Positions 13,889 through 23,816 of a stretch of 47,030 bases of DNA are shown piece by piece (positions within the stretch are counted from its first letter, which is position 1; each line of letters begins with the position of its first letter). This DNA comes from Spinellus fusiger (lineage: Eukaryota > Mucoromycota > Mucoromycetes > Mucorales > Phycomycetaceae). The notes beneath the pieces were generated by a model, which searched no databases, was not told the origin of the DNA, and saw nothing but the letters and a program-made list of their open reading frames with translations. The position numbers and the translations under genes are program-made. The DNA lies in contig JALLLS010000141.1 in NCBI GenBank assembly GCA_025094145.1, forward strand, positions 1 through 47,030, in the 5' to 3' direction.

Positions 13889-15174
13889 CAGTCCCATATA
13901 ATAAATGAGTAGTTTTTTTTTTTTTTTTTGAAAAATAAAGGCATATCTATCAGTCTAAGATGTTCATAATAAAAGGTTCATAGAATAACACAAAATCTGA
14001 ATTAGTTGTTCTTTAAATAATTGTCTACATCCTCATCATAAAGGTACTACTTAGTAATTTTTAGAAAAGCCTTTATTCTTCATCACAGCGGAGCACCTCC
14101 TTGGCATGCTATCCACCAAAATTTCCAGAAATTCATTTGGGATCTTCTCCCATTCACTACGCAAGCATCGTTCAAGCTGTTTTACATAAGTTATACTTGT
14201 TCGACGGCTAGATCTTTTCAAGATAAGCCCATATATGCTCAATTGGGTTAAGATCTGAACTTTGTGCAGGCCAAAAATCAAACCCTTCAATCATACATCT
14301 CTCTTGTTTGTACCATCTACTCTATGCTCCTGTATGGAAAAGAGTACCGTCTTCTTGGAAGAACATGGTCTTATTGAGGCTCTCTTGCGATTGAAGAAAC
14401 CAGGGAAGAAAGTATTTGGCAAGTACATTTATATACTTGTCTTGATCAGTTGATCCCTCCAAGAGTACAAGAGGTCCTACACCTCCACGCCAAAAGCAAC
14501 CCCAAACCATGACTGAACCCTTGCCATACTTGTATATTCTTTGCTTATGAAGCTCCTTATACCTTTCTCCTTTCTTCGTGATCACTTTAGTCCCTTTATC
14601 ATTGCCCATGATTGTAAAGTGAGATTCTTCAAACCAAACGACGTTACTCCACCTCTTCACTGGCCAATCATTCTTGTTTTTACACCATTCTAATCGTCTT
14701 TGCTTGTGAGTAAGTGTCATGCCAGGTTTTCTTGATGGTGAGCATAAAAAACCCCCCCTCAAGTCTATTCATGTATTTTTCAAATGAGATGTAATTATTT
14801 GTATAGGGTTTCTACGAATGGATAAGACAATTGCCAGTTTTGAAGTAGATGACATCTTTTCAGATCTTTCTGTAGACATTTTGAGTTGAACTCTGCTTTT
14901 GCTTTTATACAATAGGACGATATTGCCCACTGTACTCTTTGGGAGGTCGAGATCCTCAGTAATCTCTTGATAATTAGCATGTCTTTTCCATTGTCCTATG
15001 ATTTTACCTCTAATAAACATAGCATACTCTCTTCTTTTGATAGGACTAACTTCATGTTCTTGGCTAAGAGTTAGCTGATTTTCATTGCTTAGTGTGATTT
15101 CTTGAATAGGCTATAAAATAAAATAAAATAAAATAAAAATTGGTTCGTCTTTACTCATTTATTGTACAAGACTG
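13889..15174 (-). mobile_element. Tc1-like element with TIRs and TA duplication
   Basis: The element has terminal inverted repeats starting CAGTC at 13889 and ending GACTG at 15174. About 20 of the outer 24 bp match between ends (shared block ATAAATGAGTA). It is flanked by TA on both sides (13887-13888 and 15175-15176). It is 1286 bp long, typical for a Tc1-like element, and encloses one broken transposase gene on the minus strand. Its right flank continues directly into sequence homologous to the non-autonomous family (copy 1 at 5615-6833), so it appears to have inserted into such a copy. Confidence 0.85.
14051..15020 (-). pseudogene. Tc1-like transposase pseudogene inside the 13889-15174 element
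   Basis: Read from 15020 leftwards: an N-terminal HTH region (GKIIGQWKRH, then DLDLPKSTVGNIV), a gap with a frameshift near 14765, then KPGMTLTHKQRRLEW, VVWFEES, GSVMVWGCFW and FFQEDGTLFHTGA. A stop and frameshift near 14200-14320 follow, then a C-terminal block including SMPRRCSAVMKNKGFSKNY before TAA at 14051-14053. The first catalytic residue is changed (WFEES where Tc1 relatives have W-S-D-E-S), so catalysis would be lost even without the frameshifts. The basis is motif order and the enclosing TIRs. Confidence 0.85.
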
Positions 15175-15176
15175 TA

Positions 15177-15426
15177 TAGAACAGTAGTGGCTATATTAAT
15201 AGATGTTATTAACGATGATATTATAATAAACAATCCTATCCATTAACAATATATTTTATTGATAATATAGCTTGATATTATTATGTTCTACAAAAGGAAA
15301 TAATAGACTGGATATCCACATACTTTTTGATCTTTCAAAAACTAAGCTATATTAAAGGAAGGTAGGCAGACTATTTATCAGGACGATTGTACCATCTATT
15401 AAAAAGTCAGAAAACCTTTGGGTGTA
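15177..15426. mobile_element. Non-autonomous TIR element, copy 3 (partial)
   Basis: This aligns by eye with the reverse complement of the left 250 bp of copy 1 and with the right end of copy 2. Shared blocks include TTGATATTATTATG-like and AATAATAGACTGGATATCCA-like stretches, and the terminus CTTTGGGTGTA followed by TA at 15427. The opposite end is not found intact. The Tc1-like element at 13889-15174 abuts it at 15175-15176, and weak similarity to the family may resume just left of 13887, consistent with a nested insertion. Confidence 0.65.
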
Positions 15427-16268
15427 TAGTAAAATTTATTAATCTCCTAATTTCCTTTTTTATGTTTTATTGTGAATATGTCTGATAGTACCTCACGTTG
15501 CCTATCTATTATAAATTCATGAAGAGTGTAAGGGATGAAAGCCTATTCTATTGAAAAAGAGTAGAGACTGCCAGTTTTTATTGCCTGAGAAATCACTGTC
15601 TGTTTGAAATCAAATATTTTTTATATTTAAATATATATAAAAGTAATTAAAGATGTTGTACTTGCACACCACATATTGAATAAATAGGCTATTATAATAA
15701 TTATAATAATATTGATTCTGTCTATTTATTCAGTATCAGATTTACTTATACCTCTCTTCTGCGTGTAACATTTATGTTTAAAGATAGTTTCGATAATGAA
15801 TGACTCAATAAAAAAAGACAGTAAATAGATAACTATAAATATTAAATGATGAATTGGGTTTCTGTATTAATTACTATTTTATAAAGAAAAAGTTGGCTAG
15901 GTGATCTTAGCCAAATGCGTCTCATCAATGCATAAAGTACGAACCAAAACTAGGTCAGTTTTACTTTTATAAAATAGAATACAATTAATAGCTGTCTTTT
16001 CTTTATTCGAGTCTGTAAGAGAGATAGAATCCATATTAATCTAAAGAGCATTAGTTATTTTTATTATTAGTGAGACAAATATAAATCATCTTTTTCTTCC
16101 AACAGACACTACATCTAACTAGGATATTATAAAGACAACACATAGGCAGCAAAAGATCTAAGAAGGTTAATAAAGAGTAAAAATGGAAATATGTAATGTT
16201 TACCTCATCTTTCAATATTACTCCATATTTTTAATTTCTTTTTTCTTATTAAATTTGGAATGTTTTTT

Positions 16269-16304
16269 ATTATTATTATTATTTTAAGTAATAATAATAA
16301 TAAT
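16269..16304. repeat. ATT/AAT perfect hairpin
   Basis: The 15-bp arms of ATT and AAT units pair exactly around TTAAGT. This is most simply an inverted microsatellite, though it could be the core of a foldback element. Confidence 0.7.
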
Positions 16305-18072
16305 CTTTAGGCTTATTCTACCAACCTATTACTGTTGAGTATCTTGTTGATTCCTTAAATATGCATATTCACTAAACAATTCTCAAGAAGACATTAATGA
16401 ATGATATACTACAAAAAAAGAGGATGTGTCATCAATAACCATAGAAATGGGAACACTTTGGTAATCTGTCTAAAGAATGGACTCTACTAAAAAAATGGTA
16501 GTTCCTATGCATATTAAGATTTTCTTGAAAGATTTATTTCCTAATCCTCATCTTCCTCCCTTATTTCTCCTTTCTTGTGGGGATATCTACTGGCGATGAA
16601 CTTGTTATAGAACAATCGATATGAGAAAAGAGATGATGTAATTTTCAGGAATAGAATGTATCTAGTCTATTTTTATTAGATCCTGTTAAGTAAGCTCTCA
16701 CTACAATTGTTATTATTATTATTATTACTTTAACTGTATTCAAATGGCTGAGTTGCATAGTGTATATCTCAACTGATGTTTTATGAGAAAACATTCTAGC
16801 TTATGAATAATTTCATACTAGTGAAAAGCTCATTGTCCTCTGATCCTCTTACTATATCCAATCATTAGTTTAAGAAACATAAATACAGTAGTTCCTATTA
16901 ACCTTGTAGATGTATTGTATATTACTCCTTTTAGATAAGATCATATCATTTATAATCTATCTCTACTCTATTCAATGATTAAGAAGAGATAAATGACAGT
17001 CCATTACTAATATATATTTATAGATGGATAGATAAATAGATATGTGATAAAAATATTGTCTTCTGTGATTTTATTTTAACAGTGATAAAAGAGAAGATGA
17101 AGGGGTCATTAAGATGCACATAAGCTGAAAAAGAGAAGAAAGTAGGTTATTGGTATTACTCTTTTTGTCTTCTTAAGACTAATTTATACTGAGCTACAGT
17201 AATTACTTCTTTTTTATGATGTTAAATGACTAAAATATACGATATTTCTTTATTTATACTGTCTTCTTAGCTCAAAATATTAAATAAAGTTTTATTATGT
17301 AGATACAGTATTGATAATACACCAACTAATTAAAGAGTATCTGTGAATAGTCCATCTCTTTTTACCTGATGTTCAAAGGTGCATTGGAAAAGATATTCAT
17401 ACGAATGGTTCACAGATACTTTTATCACGAAATATGATCCATGATAGTATATGTACTAGAGAATTGTTGCAGATAACTCTCTTCTTTTAGTGGACTCACC
17501 TGATTCTACATGACTTTATGCATAAGGGTATGTTTTCTCTCTCGCAATAGACTTTTACATGCACATGAGACTTAGTCATTTTCTTCTTGATAAAATGCAT
17601 GCTCTTGCACTCGTTGAAGTGACAATCAATGGTATTCCCATAAATAATATTTAAAGAATGTTATTAATAGAGATATACTTTCTGCATCTTTCTATTTCTC
17701 TTATTTCTTTCTTTTGTTTGTTTCCTTAGTGACTTTACATAATAAACACACAAGTAGTTAGTGGAATTTTACTTTGGAATATTATTAGGACTATTGACTG
17801 AGTCTTATCCAGCCTTTTATTTATTTATTTAATTCGATAAAATGAATAAACACCTTCCATGAATAAACACATTGAATCAAGATATACAATAAAAAGACGT
17901 GGATGCTAAACAATAGACATAATGCAATGTAGCTACACTCTGACTGAGATACAACAGTTACAGTAGACTCTACTTTATTTATATTAGCAAATACATAAAG
18001 CATAAAGAACCAATTATACTACAATCAATAGAGTATTATTACTCTATTGATCATTCTACATTTTATCTGTTT

Positions 18073-18206
18073 TTAGTAATGCCGCCGTTGACAGATCCGC
18101 ACTTTTTGTTTGTTACCAGCAGATAAAGTACATCCATAAGCAATCCACTTGATCAATCAGCCTCCTTCAACAATGGCCCAGTAACATTGTAAACCCTGGA
18201 AAAAGG
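18073..18206 (-). pseudogene. Possible remnant of a secreted-protein exon
   Basis: On the minus strand, a polypyrimidine tract ending in CAG (near 18200-18215) precedes a frame reading CYWAIVEGG, an in-frame TGA, then LIKWIAYGCTLSAG...VRICQRRHY and TAA. The cysteine/tryptophan-rich character resembles small extracellular fungal proteins, and the TGA sits where a Cys codon would be natural. Another frame also reads fairly well, so the assignment is weak. No upstream exon is established. Confidence 0.25.
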
Positions 18207-18735
18207 GGGGAAGGGGAAGATATACAAATAATTTTTTATGCTTGAGGGATAGAATAGGACAAGACGACAAAGAGATGGAGACCAAGAGATAAAGAGAGAT
18301 ACGTCTGATTTATATTATTACATAGAATAGACACTAGTCCTACTCCATTATGAACCAATACACCACTGCTTACTCTTCTTCTTGATGCATAGTGTTTATT
18401 ATTTCTCAAAAAAAAAAGAGAAGAAAATAAAAAATGAACAAGGAACATGAGTGAATGAGTGTATGTATGAACAATACACTGGAGTGCCTGCGCTTTTTAA
18501 TTTGTGTCCCCAGTAATATCGGCTGTCTATCGTCAGGGCCACCCAGCAACTTTCTTTTTTTTTCTTTTTTTCCCTCTTATGTCCCTGCGTTCCATCACTC
18601 ACCCACTGTTTCCGTCGATGTGCCTTCTCCTCACAATCTCCCCATCTCCCCATCTCCTCGATTCCCCCCTAAAAAGATGAAAAGGAATAAATACAAAGCC
18701 TTTTACATTTATGACAAGTGTATTATTTGCCCTTT

Positions 18736-19548
18736 ATGAAGTTCGCTATTGTTGCTCTCTCAGTTGTCTTGTCCGCTGCTTCTTGCTCTGCTGTGTGCAA
18801 CTGTTTACCTACAGACCAAACATGTTTAAATAAATGTGGTAAATATAGCAATACTTTATGTCAACAGAACATAGTCTAATCAAAGAATATGATGACTGTC
18901 TTAGTGACGGATGGTAATAACTGTGTTACTGCTTGTAAAGACAATACTGTCTGTTTCCAAAACTGTATTGGTAACAACTGGTAAGCTATATTTATGATTG
19001 TATTTTATTTTCCACAGCAATATTGTTATTATTGCTATTGTTATTACTACTATTGTTATTACTACTATTGTTATTACTACTATTGTTATTACTACTATTG
19101 TTATTACTACTATTGTTATTACTACTATTGTTATTACTACTATTGTTATTACTGTTATCATTATTATAACTAGTAGCATGGTATGCTCACTCTCCTTTTC
19201 CTTCTAGGCCATCAGCTGGTGTGACTACTGGATCATGGCTCCAACCTAGCTCCACACATGCTGTCACTGTTGTAACCCCAAGTGCAGTCAACTCACCTAA
19301 TGTTCCTCATCCTACTGGATCCACTGTAGTGCATGGTAAGTCTATTCATCTATCAGCAATAGTACTAATTCTTTCTAGCCCAAGGATCTGCTCCTTCTTC
19401 CATTGGATCCAAGGTGCCTACGCCCTCCAGCAACATTCTGGCCAATACTAAAACTACTCCACCTTCTTCTGGTGGACATCAGCAAGGCAGCTCCTGGGCT
19501 CTTTTGGCTTCTTTGGCTATGACTGGTGTCTGGTGGATTTACCAGTAG
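18736..19548 (+). CDS. Small cysteine-rich secreted protein, probable GPI anchor
   Basis: Four exons (18736-18838, 18905-18980, 19208-19335, 19379-19548) give 158 codons. The start has a clear signal peptide (MKFAIVALSVVLSAASCSA). The mature N-terminus holds eight cysteines in a regular pattern: C-x-C-x6-C-x3-C-x6-C-x3-C-x5-C-x3-C. A Ser/Thr/Pro-rich linker follows, then a C-terminal hydrophobic tail (SSWALLASLAMTGVWWIYQ) typical of a GPI-anchor signal. The likely location is the cell surface or wall; the molecular role is unknown. Introns are 66, 227 and 43 bp; the third has a TACTAAT branch site. Intron 2 is swollen by a 15-bp minisatellite. The alternating C-x3-C spacing suggests a repeated disulfide unit. 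The exon model rests on good splice motifs and frame continuity. I do not recognise a named family. Confidence 0.75.
19046..19150. repeat. 15-bp minisatellite, 7 units, within an intron
   Basis: Seven perfect tandem copies of ACTACTATTGTTATT (19046-19150) lie in intron 2 of the secreted-protein gene, flanked by degenerate TATTGTTATT units. Because 15 is divisible by three, both strands stay open across it and produce long but spurious frames. Confidence 0.95.
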
Positions 19549-20006
19549 ACACCCCCTTCTTCTTAAACTAGCCTTTTTTTATCTACTCTCTCTCTTTCTA
19601 TTCATTGGGTTAATCCGCCTAAGCATTGTCAGGTTCTTATATTTTAAATTCTGTCTGATAGTTTATACTTATAAATGCCACTCATTTTTATATATTATTA
19701 CTATACATTACTATTATTATTACTATTACTATTATTATCCTACTTGTAAGTGTCTTTCTATGACTGTAAATACAAGCAAAAAGATATGTCTATAGAATCT
19801 TCTCTCTCTCTCTCTCTCTACAGCTGTATGGTGCAGTATACACTACACTACACTACACTACAATAATAGAGTGAATTGGGATGGAAGGAAGGGAGTTCCC
19901 TATCCATTTATAGAATAACAGAGCTATTTAAACAAGTCACATCCCTTGTCACATTCTACCACTGGCTTACACCTCTTACCTCTTCTTTCTTCCTCTTCCA
20001 TTCATT
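19549..20006. other. Intergenic region with microsatellites
   Basis: This lies between the secreted-protein gene and the DSN1-like gene. It contains an ATT/ACT tract (19701-19738), a TC run (19799-19819), an ACTAC tandem (about 19841-19862) and a pyrimidine-rich leader (TCTTCTTTCTTCC...) just before the next start, a common fungal promoter feature. Confidence 0.6.
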
Positions 20007-20905
20007 ATGGAGAACAGCTTAAAAGGCTTTAGTTATATTATCAATGATATTGAAAAAGAACAAAAAGACTCCCTTTTTATAGAAGTAAGAGAGTAGCTAC
20101 AACAACATGTATCTATATTCACCAAAGACCAGCCTCCACCTGTTCCTCCCGAGCATTACCACGCCCACATCCCCAGCCATCTTCCCCACCTTGACAGACT
20201 AAGACAACTTCTCGTGTGGTGTGCTTACCACACAAAACTCAAGGGAAGACTCACAAGTGACCAACAACTCCTTTCTGACTGCCAACAAAGAGTCACAGAG
20301 ACACTTGCCAAGGGAGCTATTGACCTTAACTGGTACCGACGTGATGTAAGTTGGCTACCCACTCTATACATATTCACTGGTTGCGATTGTCAGGCCTCCA
20401 AACAAAACAACACTAAAAAAAGACCCAATCCTCGCAACATAGTCAACCAGGAGCGTATGGAGGCACTACAGAAGGAGTTGGACAGGTAAACACTCCCCCT
20501 TTTTTTTGTTAGTTCATGGGCTTGTGTAGTGACAGGTAAGTTAGTCTCGAGAAACAGAAGAAAGACATGGAGAATGCACTGCATAAAATGTACCAAGAAC
20601 ATGCCAACACATATGATGCTGTCGCTACTCACACCACAACAGACCTGAACATGGCACGACTTGATCCAGACCAGGTTCAATTCTTAGAGCAGAGTCGTCA
20701 CTATCCTATGCCTGATCTTGACTTGTTGGAGAGAGATGTGTGCCTATTTCCTCATGTCCTGAACACGGTGAATCAACTGCAGGAAGTTCAGGGCCACTAT
20801 GGTGATGTTCTGACACGAGATATTCATCAGCAGTTGGCATGGCCCAAAGACATTGATCCTTTTCTTCTTCTTCGTGCCATGTCCCAGCAAAGACAGCCCC
20901 GCTAA
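20007..20905 (+). CDS. DSN1: Kinetochore protein Mis13/DSN1-like (MIND complex)
   Basis: Four exons (20007-20084, 20133-20345, 20394-20485, 20545-20905) give 247 residues; introns are 48, 48 and 59 bp and all start GTAA. The order of motifs fits the Mis13/Dsn1 family: a region with LDRLRQLLVWCAYHT (the conserved hydrophobic WC motif), then a glycine-poor helical region with DLNWYRR, then RPNPRNIVNQERMEALQKEL leading into a coiled coil, and a Pro-containing C-terminal segment. In the family this subunit joins Mtw1, Nnf1 and Nsl1 to link CENP-C and the centromere to the Ndc80 complex. The long disordered N-terminus of many Dsn1 proteins is short here. An in-frame TAG at 20094 is removed with intron 1. 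The tandem 9-mer repeat begins at the stop codon. Confidence 0.7.
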
Positions 20906-20971
20906 TACTGTTAATACTGGTAATACTGGTAATACTGGTAATACTGTTAATACTGGTAATACTGGTAATAA
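20903..20971. repeat. 9-bp tandem repeat overlapping a stop codon
   Basis: About seven copies of a 9-mer (AATACTGGT/AATACTGTT) start within the TAA stop of the DSN1-like gene and form the start of its 3' untranslated region. In that frame the array contains repeated TAA codons, so the stop is effectively backed up. Confidence 0.9.
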
Positions 20972-21033
20972 GGTATGGTGTGGTATGATATGGTGGTTAT
21001 TAGCAGCAGTATCTCTATTACACTTTACAAACA

Positions 21034-21798
21034 CACACCAGTAGATGCTCAAGATATATAAGGAAATTCATAGAGAATAAAATCACACTATATCTCTGAT
21101 TGGCCAATCTGTTTAAAAAAGGCCTTTTTGATGTATAAATAGTATATTTCAAACTATAATTGCTTATTTTAGCAATGAAGGTTGACTTTGCAATGAAGCG
21201 CTATAAAGTTGGATATATTAAGAAACAAAGCTATTATTACAACTCAGTCACTGGATTTAATGTTTAACATAATGTGTTATTAACAAAGAGAAACAATAGA
21301 GGGAAATAGTAGACATTACCAAAGGCTATTCTGAAAGTAAAAAGAAAAAAAAAAGAGGGGGGTAAATAGTGTCTTTCTCTGGGCTTGAGCTCAATGTATT
21401 CCACAAGGCACTCTTCTGTCATTAATAAAGACTCCTTTCAAGTCAGTCTCAGGTGGTCTTCTACAAGGTCAATACTGTCTAGGATCTACTCCTGAGCATA
21501 ACTATCTATCTTCCAAGGATAAATCATTATAATGTTGGGATATAGATTCTGTTGCTATAAAAGGAATGTACTCTGGCAGTAGCTATACTATCACAATCAA
21601 CAATACTAGTTATTAACACTATATTCTTATTGATACTACAATTTGATAGTGAGGTATCCTATAAAAAGAAATAATAGATTGGATATCCATCAACCTTTTT
21701 ATTCTAAAATTCCGTGTCTATAAGAGGGAACTATATAAATCCACGTAACAGGAAGGGAGTGAGTAGTGTTTAAAAGCCAGAAATAATCCTTGGGTGGG
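21034..21798. mobile_element. Non-autonomous TIR element, copy 2 (reverse orientation, shortened)
   Basis: The reverse complement of copy 1 aligns along most of this stretch. Shared landmarks include ATATATAAGGAAATTC at the left, TTTAACATAATGTGTTA and ACAACTCAGTCACTG in the middle, a GAGCTCAATGTATTCCACAAG-like block, and GGATATCCA near the right. The right terminus (reverse complement of CCCACCCAAGGATTATT) is flanked by TA at 21799-21800. The left end is a decayed CACACC at 21034 whose TA has changed. At 765 bp it is about 450 bp shorter than copy 1, so one or more internal deletions occurred. It carries no gene and separates the DSN1-like gene from the next one. Confidence 0.8.
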
Positions 21799-22016
21799 TA
21801 GAACTCTCTTTTGGCTGGGCACATCTCACTTGTCTTACTCACAAGAACGGAGAAACAAAAGAGAACAAAAAATAATAATAATAAAAACAAAAAATACAAG
21901 CTATTGCCTAATTTCGTTTGCTACCTGCTTCTTTCCTGACGGGTTAGATTCCTTCCACCCTCTTTATCCTTCTTTACCACTTTGTCAATAGAGCCCCTGT
22001 TCTCATCCCTACTCCT

Positions 22017-22235
22017 ATGAACTACCTGGCGATGGACAGAGCGTCCGATACAGCAGCCCATGATCTGGCAGAAGTGAGAAAGCTTATTGAAGGCATGAAC
22101 GCCCTTGTCAATAGTCAGGCTATTCAACAGCAGCAGCAGCAGCGACAAGGCCAGCACCCGCTCACCCATACAGAACCCACATTTGCTGCTCAGGAAACAC
22201 CCTTGCCCACGCCCACGACTACACCAGCAGCAACG

Positions 22236-22273
<38 letters not shown>

Positions 22274-22876
22274 GCCTCGTGCTCAGGAGGGTCCACTGTA
22301 CAGGTAAAGCAGCTTTCTTTTTCTCTTTCTTAAATGTGCCTTTTTCTACTTCTTCTCCAGTGTGCCTGATATTCCTCCTCCCACTGCACTCCCCACCAAC
22401 GGCACTATCATTGAAGTGGCACATCTCCTGTTCAACCGCACTCTCTATTTTCAGTTGACTTGTAAGTACAAGTTCCATAAACAAAACAAAAAAGAAGAAG
22501 CGTGAATCAAACTCATGCCTGGTCACCAGCGGACGCCACGATTGAACCTTTGATTACTTGGCTGAGAGTGTCTTTTAGCGACCACTCTATCTCTGGCATG
22601 GTATTGCAATACAAAGGATTCGATGGGCTATGGAAGTGTCTATTAAACCGTAAGTACTTTTCTAAAGAAGACACTCATGAACGGTACAGGTGATGACTCT
22701 TTGAAGCGCATTCTGAAGCAGAGTCTCAAGGGCCAGAGTATGCTACAGATGCGAGTGCCTCGTGAGGAGGATTTGTTGAGTGTAAGTGCAAGGGAACAAA
22801 AGAGAAAGGAGACTTACGCTGATAGTCTGGCTATACGGACCGTCGTCTTCTTGCACTGACAAAGCCGGGTGGATAG
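22017..22876 (+). CDS. Small Gln/Ala/Thr-rich protein, possible PB1-like C-terminal fold
   Basis: Five exons (22017-22303, 22361-22461, 22530-22649, 22690-22781, 22826-22876) give 216 residues; introns are 57, 68, 40 and 44 bp, the last three starting GTAAGT. The N-terminus is a short helical segment (DLAEVRKLIEGMNALV) followed by Gln, Thr/Pro and Ala runs encoded by CAG/CAA-type repeats. From about residue 107 an ordered domain begins: TLYFQLTSD, ITWLRVSFSD, MVLQYKGFDGLWKCL, DDSLKRIL, MLQMRV. The succession of strand, helix, Y-K-x-x-D-G and a DDSL helix resembles a PB1 ubiquitin-like domain, but this is inference from pattern only. It ends TDRRLLALTKPGG. The alternative start at 22032 is possible. 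No named homologue is recognised. Confidence 0.6.
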
Positions 22877-23816
22877 AATCGTCTGTTCTTTTGTTATTGT
22901 TGTTGTTATTGTTGTTGTTATTGTTGTTATTGTTATTGTTATTGTTGTTGTTATTAGTGTTGACATTGAAGGGCTATTCTTATTATTATCACCATCCTTT
23001 CTATGCTTCTTTATCTATATGGAGACACTCTTACGCTTCAGCAGACGGCTTTCCCTTTTATACTTTATACTTTTTTTCTTCATCCAACGACTCTTATCAC
23101 CACCACCACCACCACTACCACCACTACAACAACTACAACCACAACCAACCAACCAACCAACCAACCAACCAACCACATCGCCCTTCTTTCATGGACACTC
23201 CACCTACATTGGACATCATTGCACTCTTCTCTATCTTCTCTCTTATTACATAGCCATTCTTACACAGTCACTTTCATGCTTCCCCCCAAACAAAACAAAA
23301 AACAAAAAACAAAAAACAAAAAACAATCCTTACTCTTCTTACTCTTCTTACTCTTCTTACTGTTCAATAAGACATACAATCCATGTGTAGAGACAGAGGG
23401 ACGCTCTGAATGGAGAAAAGGGGGAGCTGAGTTTGTGAGATGCAATGGAGGAACACTACAGGCTGAGTACTGAGCAATCTTTTCTGCTTCCTTCTCCTGC
23501 TTAGCATGGATCTACACCAAAACAGCTAGAAAGAAAGAGCTTGAAGAGGAGTATTTACACTACACTACTGCTGTTATGTACAAATATTCTTTCTTTTTAT
23601 TGATAAGAAGGGTGGGTGGGGTGAGGGCATTCTACACTCTACCTACAGACCTCTTGCAACTAAATTATAAAAGTAGAGGTGGTAGAGGTGGTAGGGATAG
23701 TAGGGATAATAATAATAAAATGATAATAACAACGATAATAAAATGATAACAATAACAATAATAAAATGATAACAACAACAGCAACAACAACACCTCCCAG
23801 TGCCACGGCACTCACT
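22877..23816. other. Repeat-rich intergenic region
   Basis: Low-complexity tracts dominate: GTT/ATT repeats (22890-22960), CCA repeats (23098-23125), AACC repeats (23143-23174), a CAAAAAA 7-mer array (23288-23325), a TACTCTTCT 9-mer array (23330-23360) and AAT/AAC/GATAATAA tracts (23696-23792). Long frames across it are repeat artefacts. Around 23470-23600 one plus-strand frame contains a hydrophobic stretch then AWIYTKTARKKELEEEY, which might be an exon of a small membrane protein, but no start or complete exon chain could be built. Confidence 0.5.

Larger units (their letters stand above)
15427..18735. other. AT-rich gene-free region
   Basis: No intact gene is seen. There is an ATT/AAT hairpin at 16269-16304 (15-bp arms, 6-bp loop), a 10-bp-arm palindrome at 18027-18050, ATT microsatellites near 16710-16730, and a possible gene remnant on the minus strand at 18073-18206. 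The last 250 bp is the presumed promoter and 5' leader of the secreted-protein gene at 18736. Confidence 0.5.

Noticed and set aside
18901..19207. Ile/Val/Thr repeat proteins on both strands
   Set aside because: Translation of the 15-bp intronic minisatellite; both strands are open only because the unit length is divisible by three.
20094..20096. In-frame TAG near the start of the DSN1-like gene, suggesting a pseudogene
   Set aside because: A 48-bp intron with GTAAGA donor and CCAG acceptor removes it and joins exons in phase.
21921..22526. 201-codon minus-strand frame with a poly-Cys run
   Set aside because: Antisense shadow of the CAG/CAA repeats in the plus-strand Gln/Ala-rich gene.
22869..23473. 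Long overlapping frames (150-170 codons) across GTT, CCA and AACC repeats
   Set aside because: Generated by simple repeats without stops; composition is homopolymeric, several frames are open at once, and no splice-supported gene emerges.
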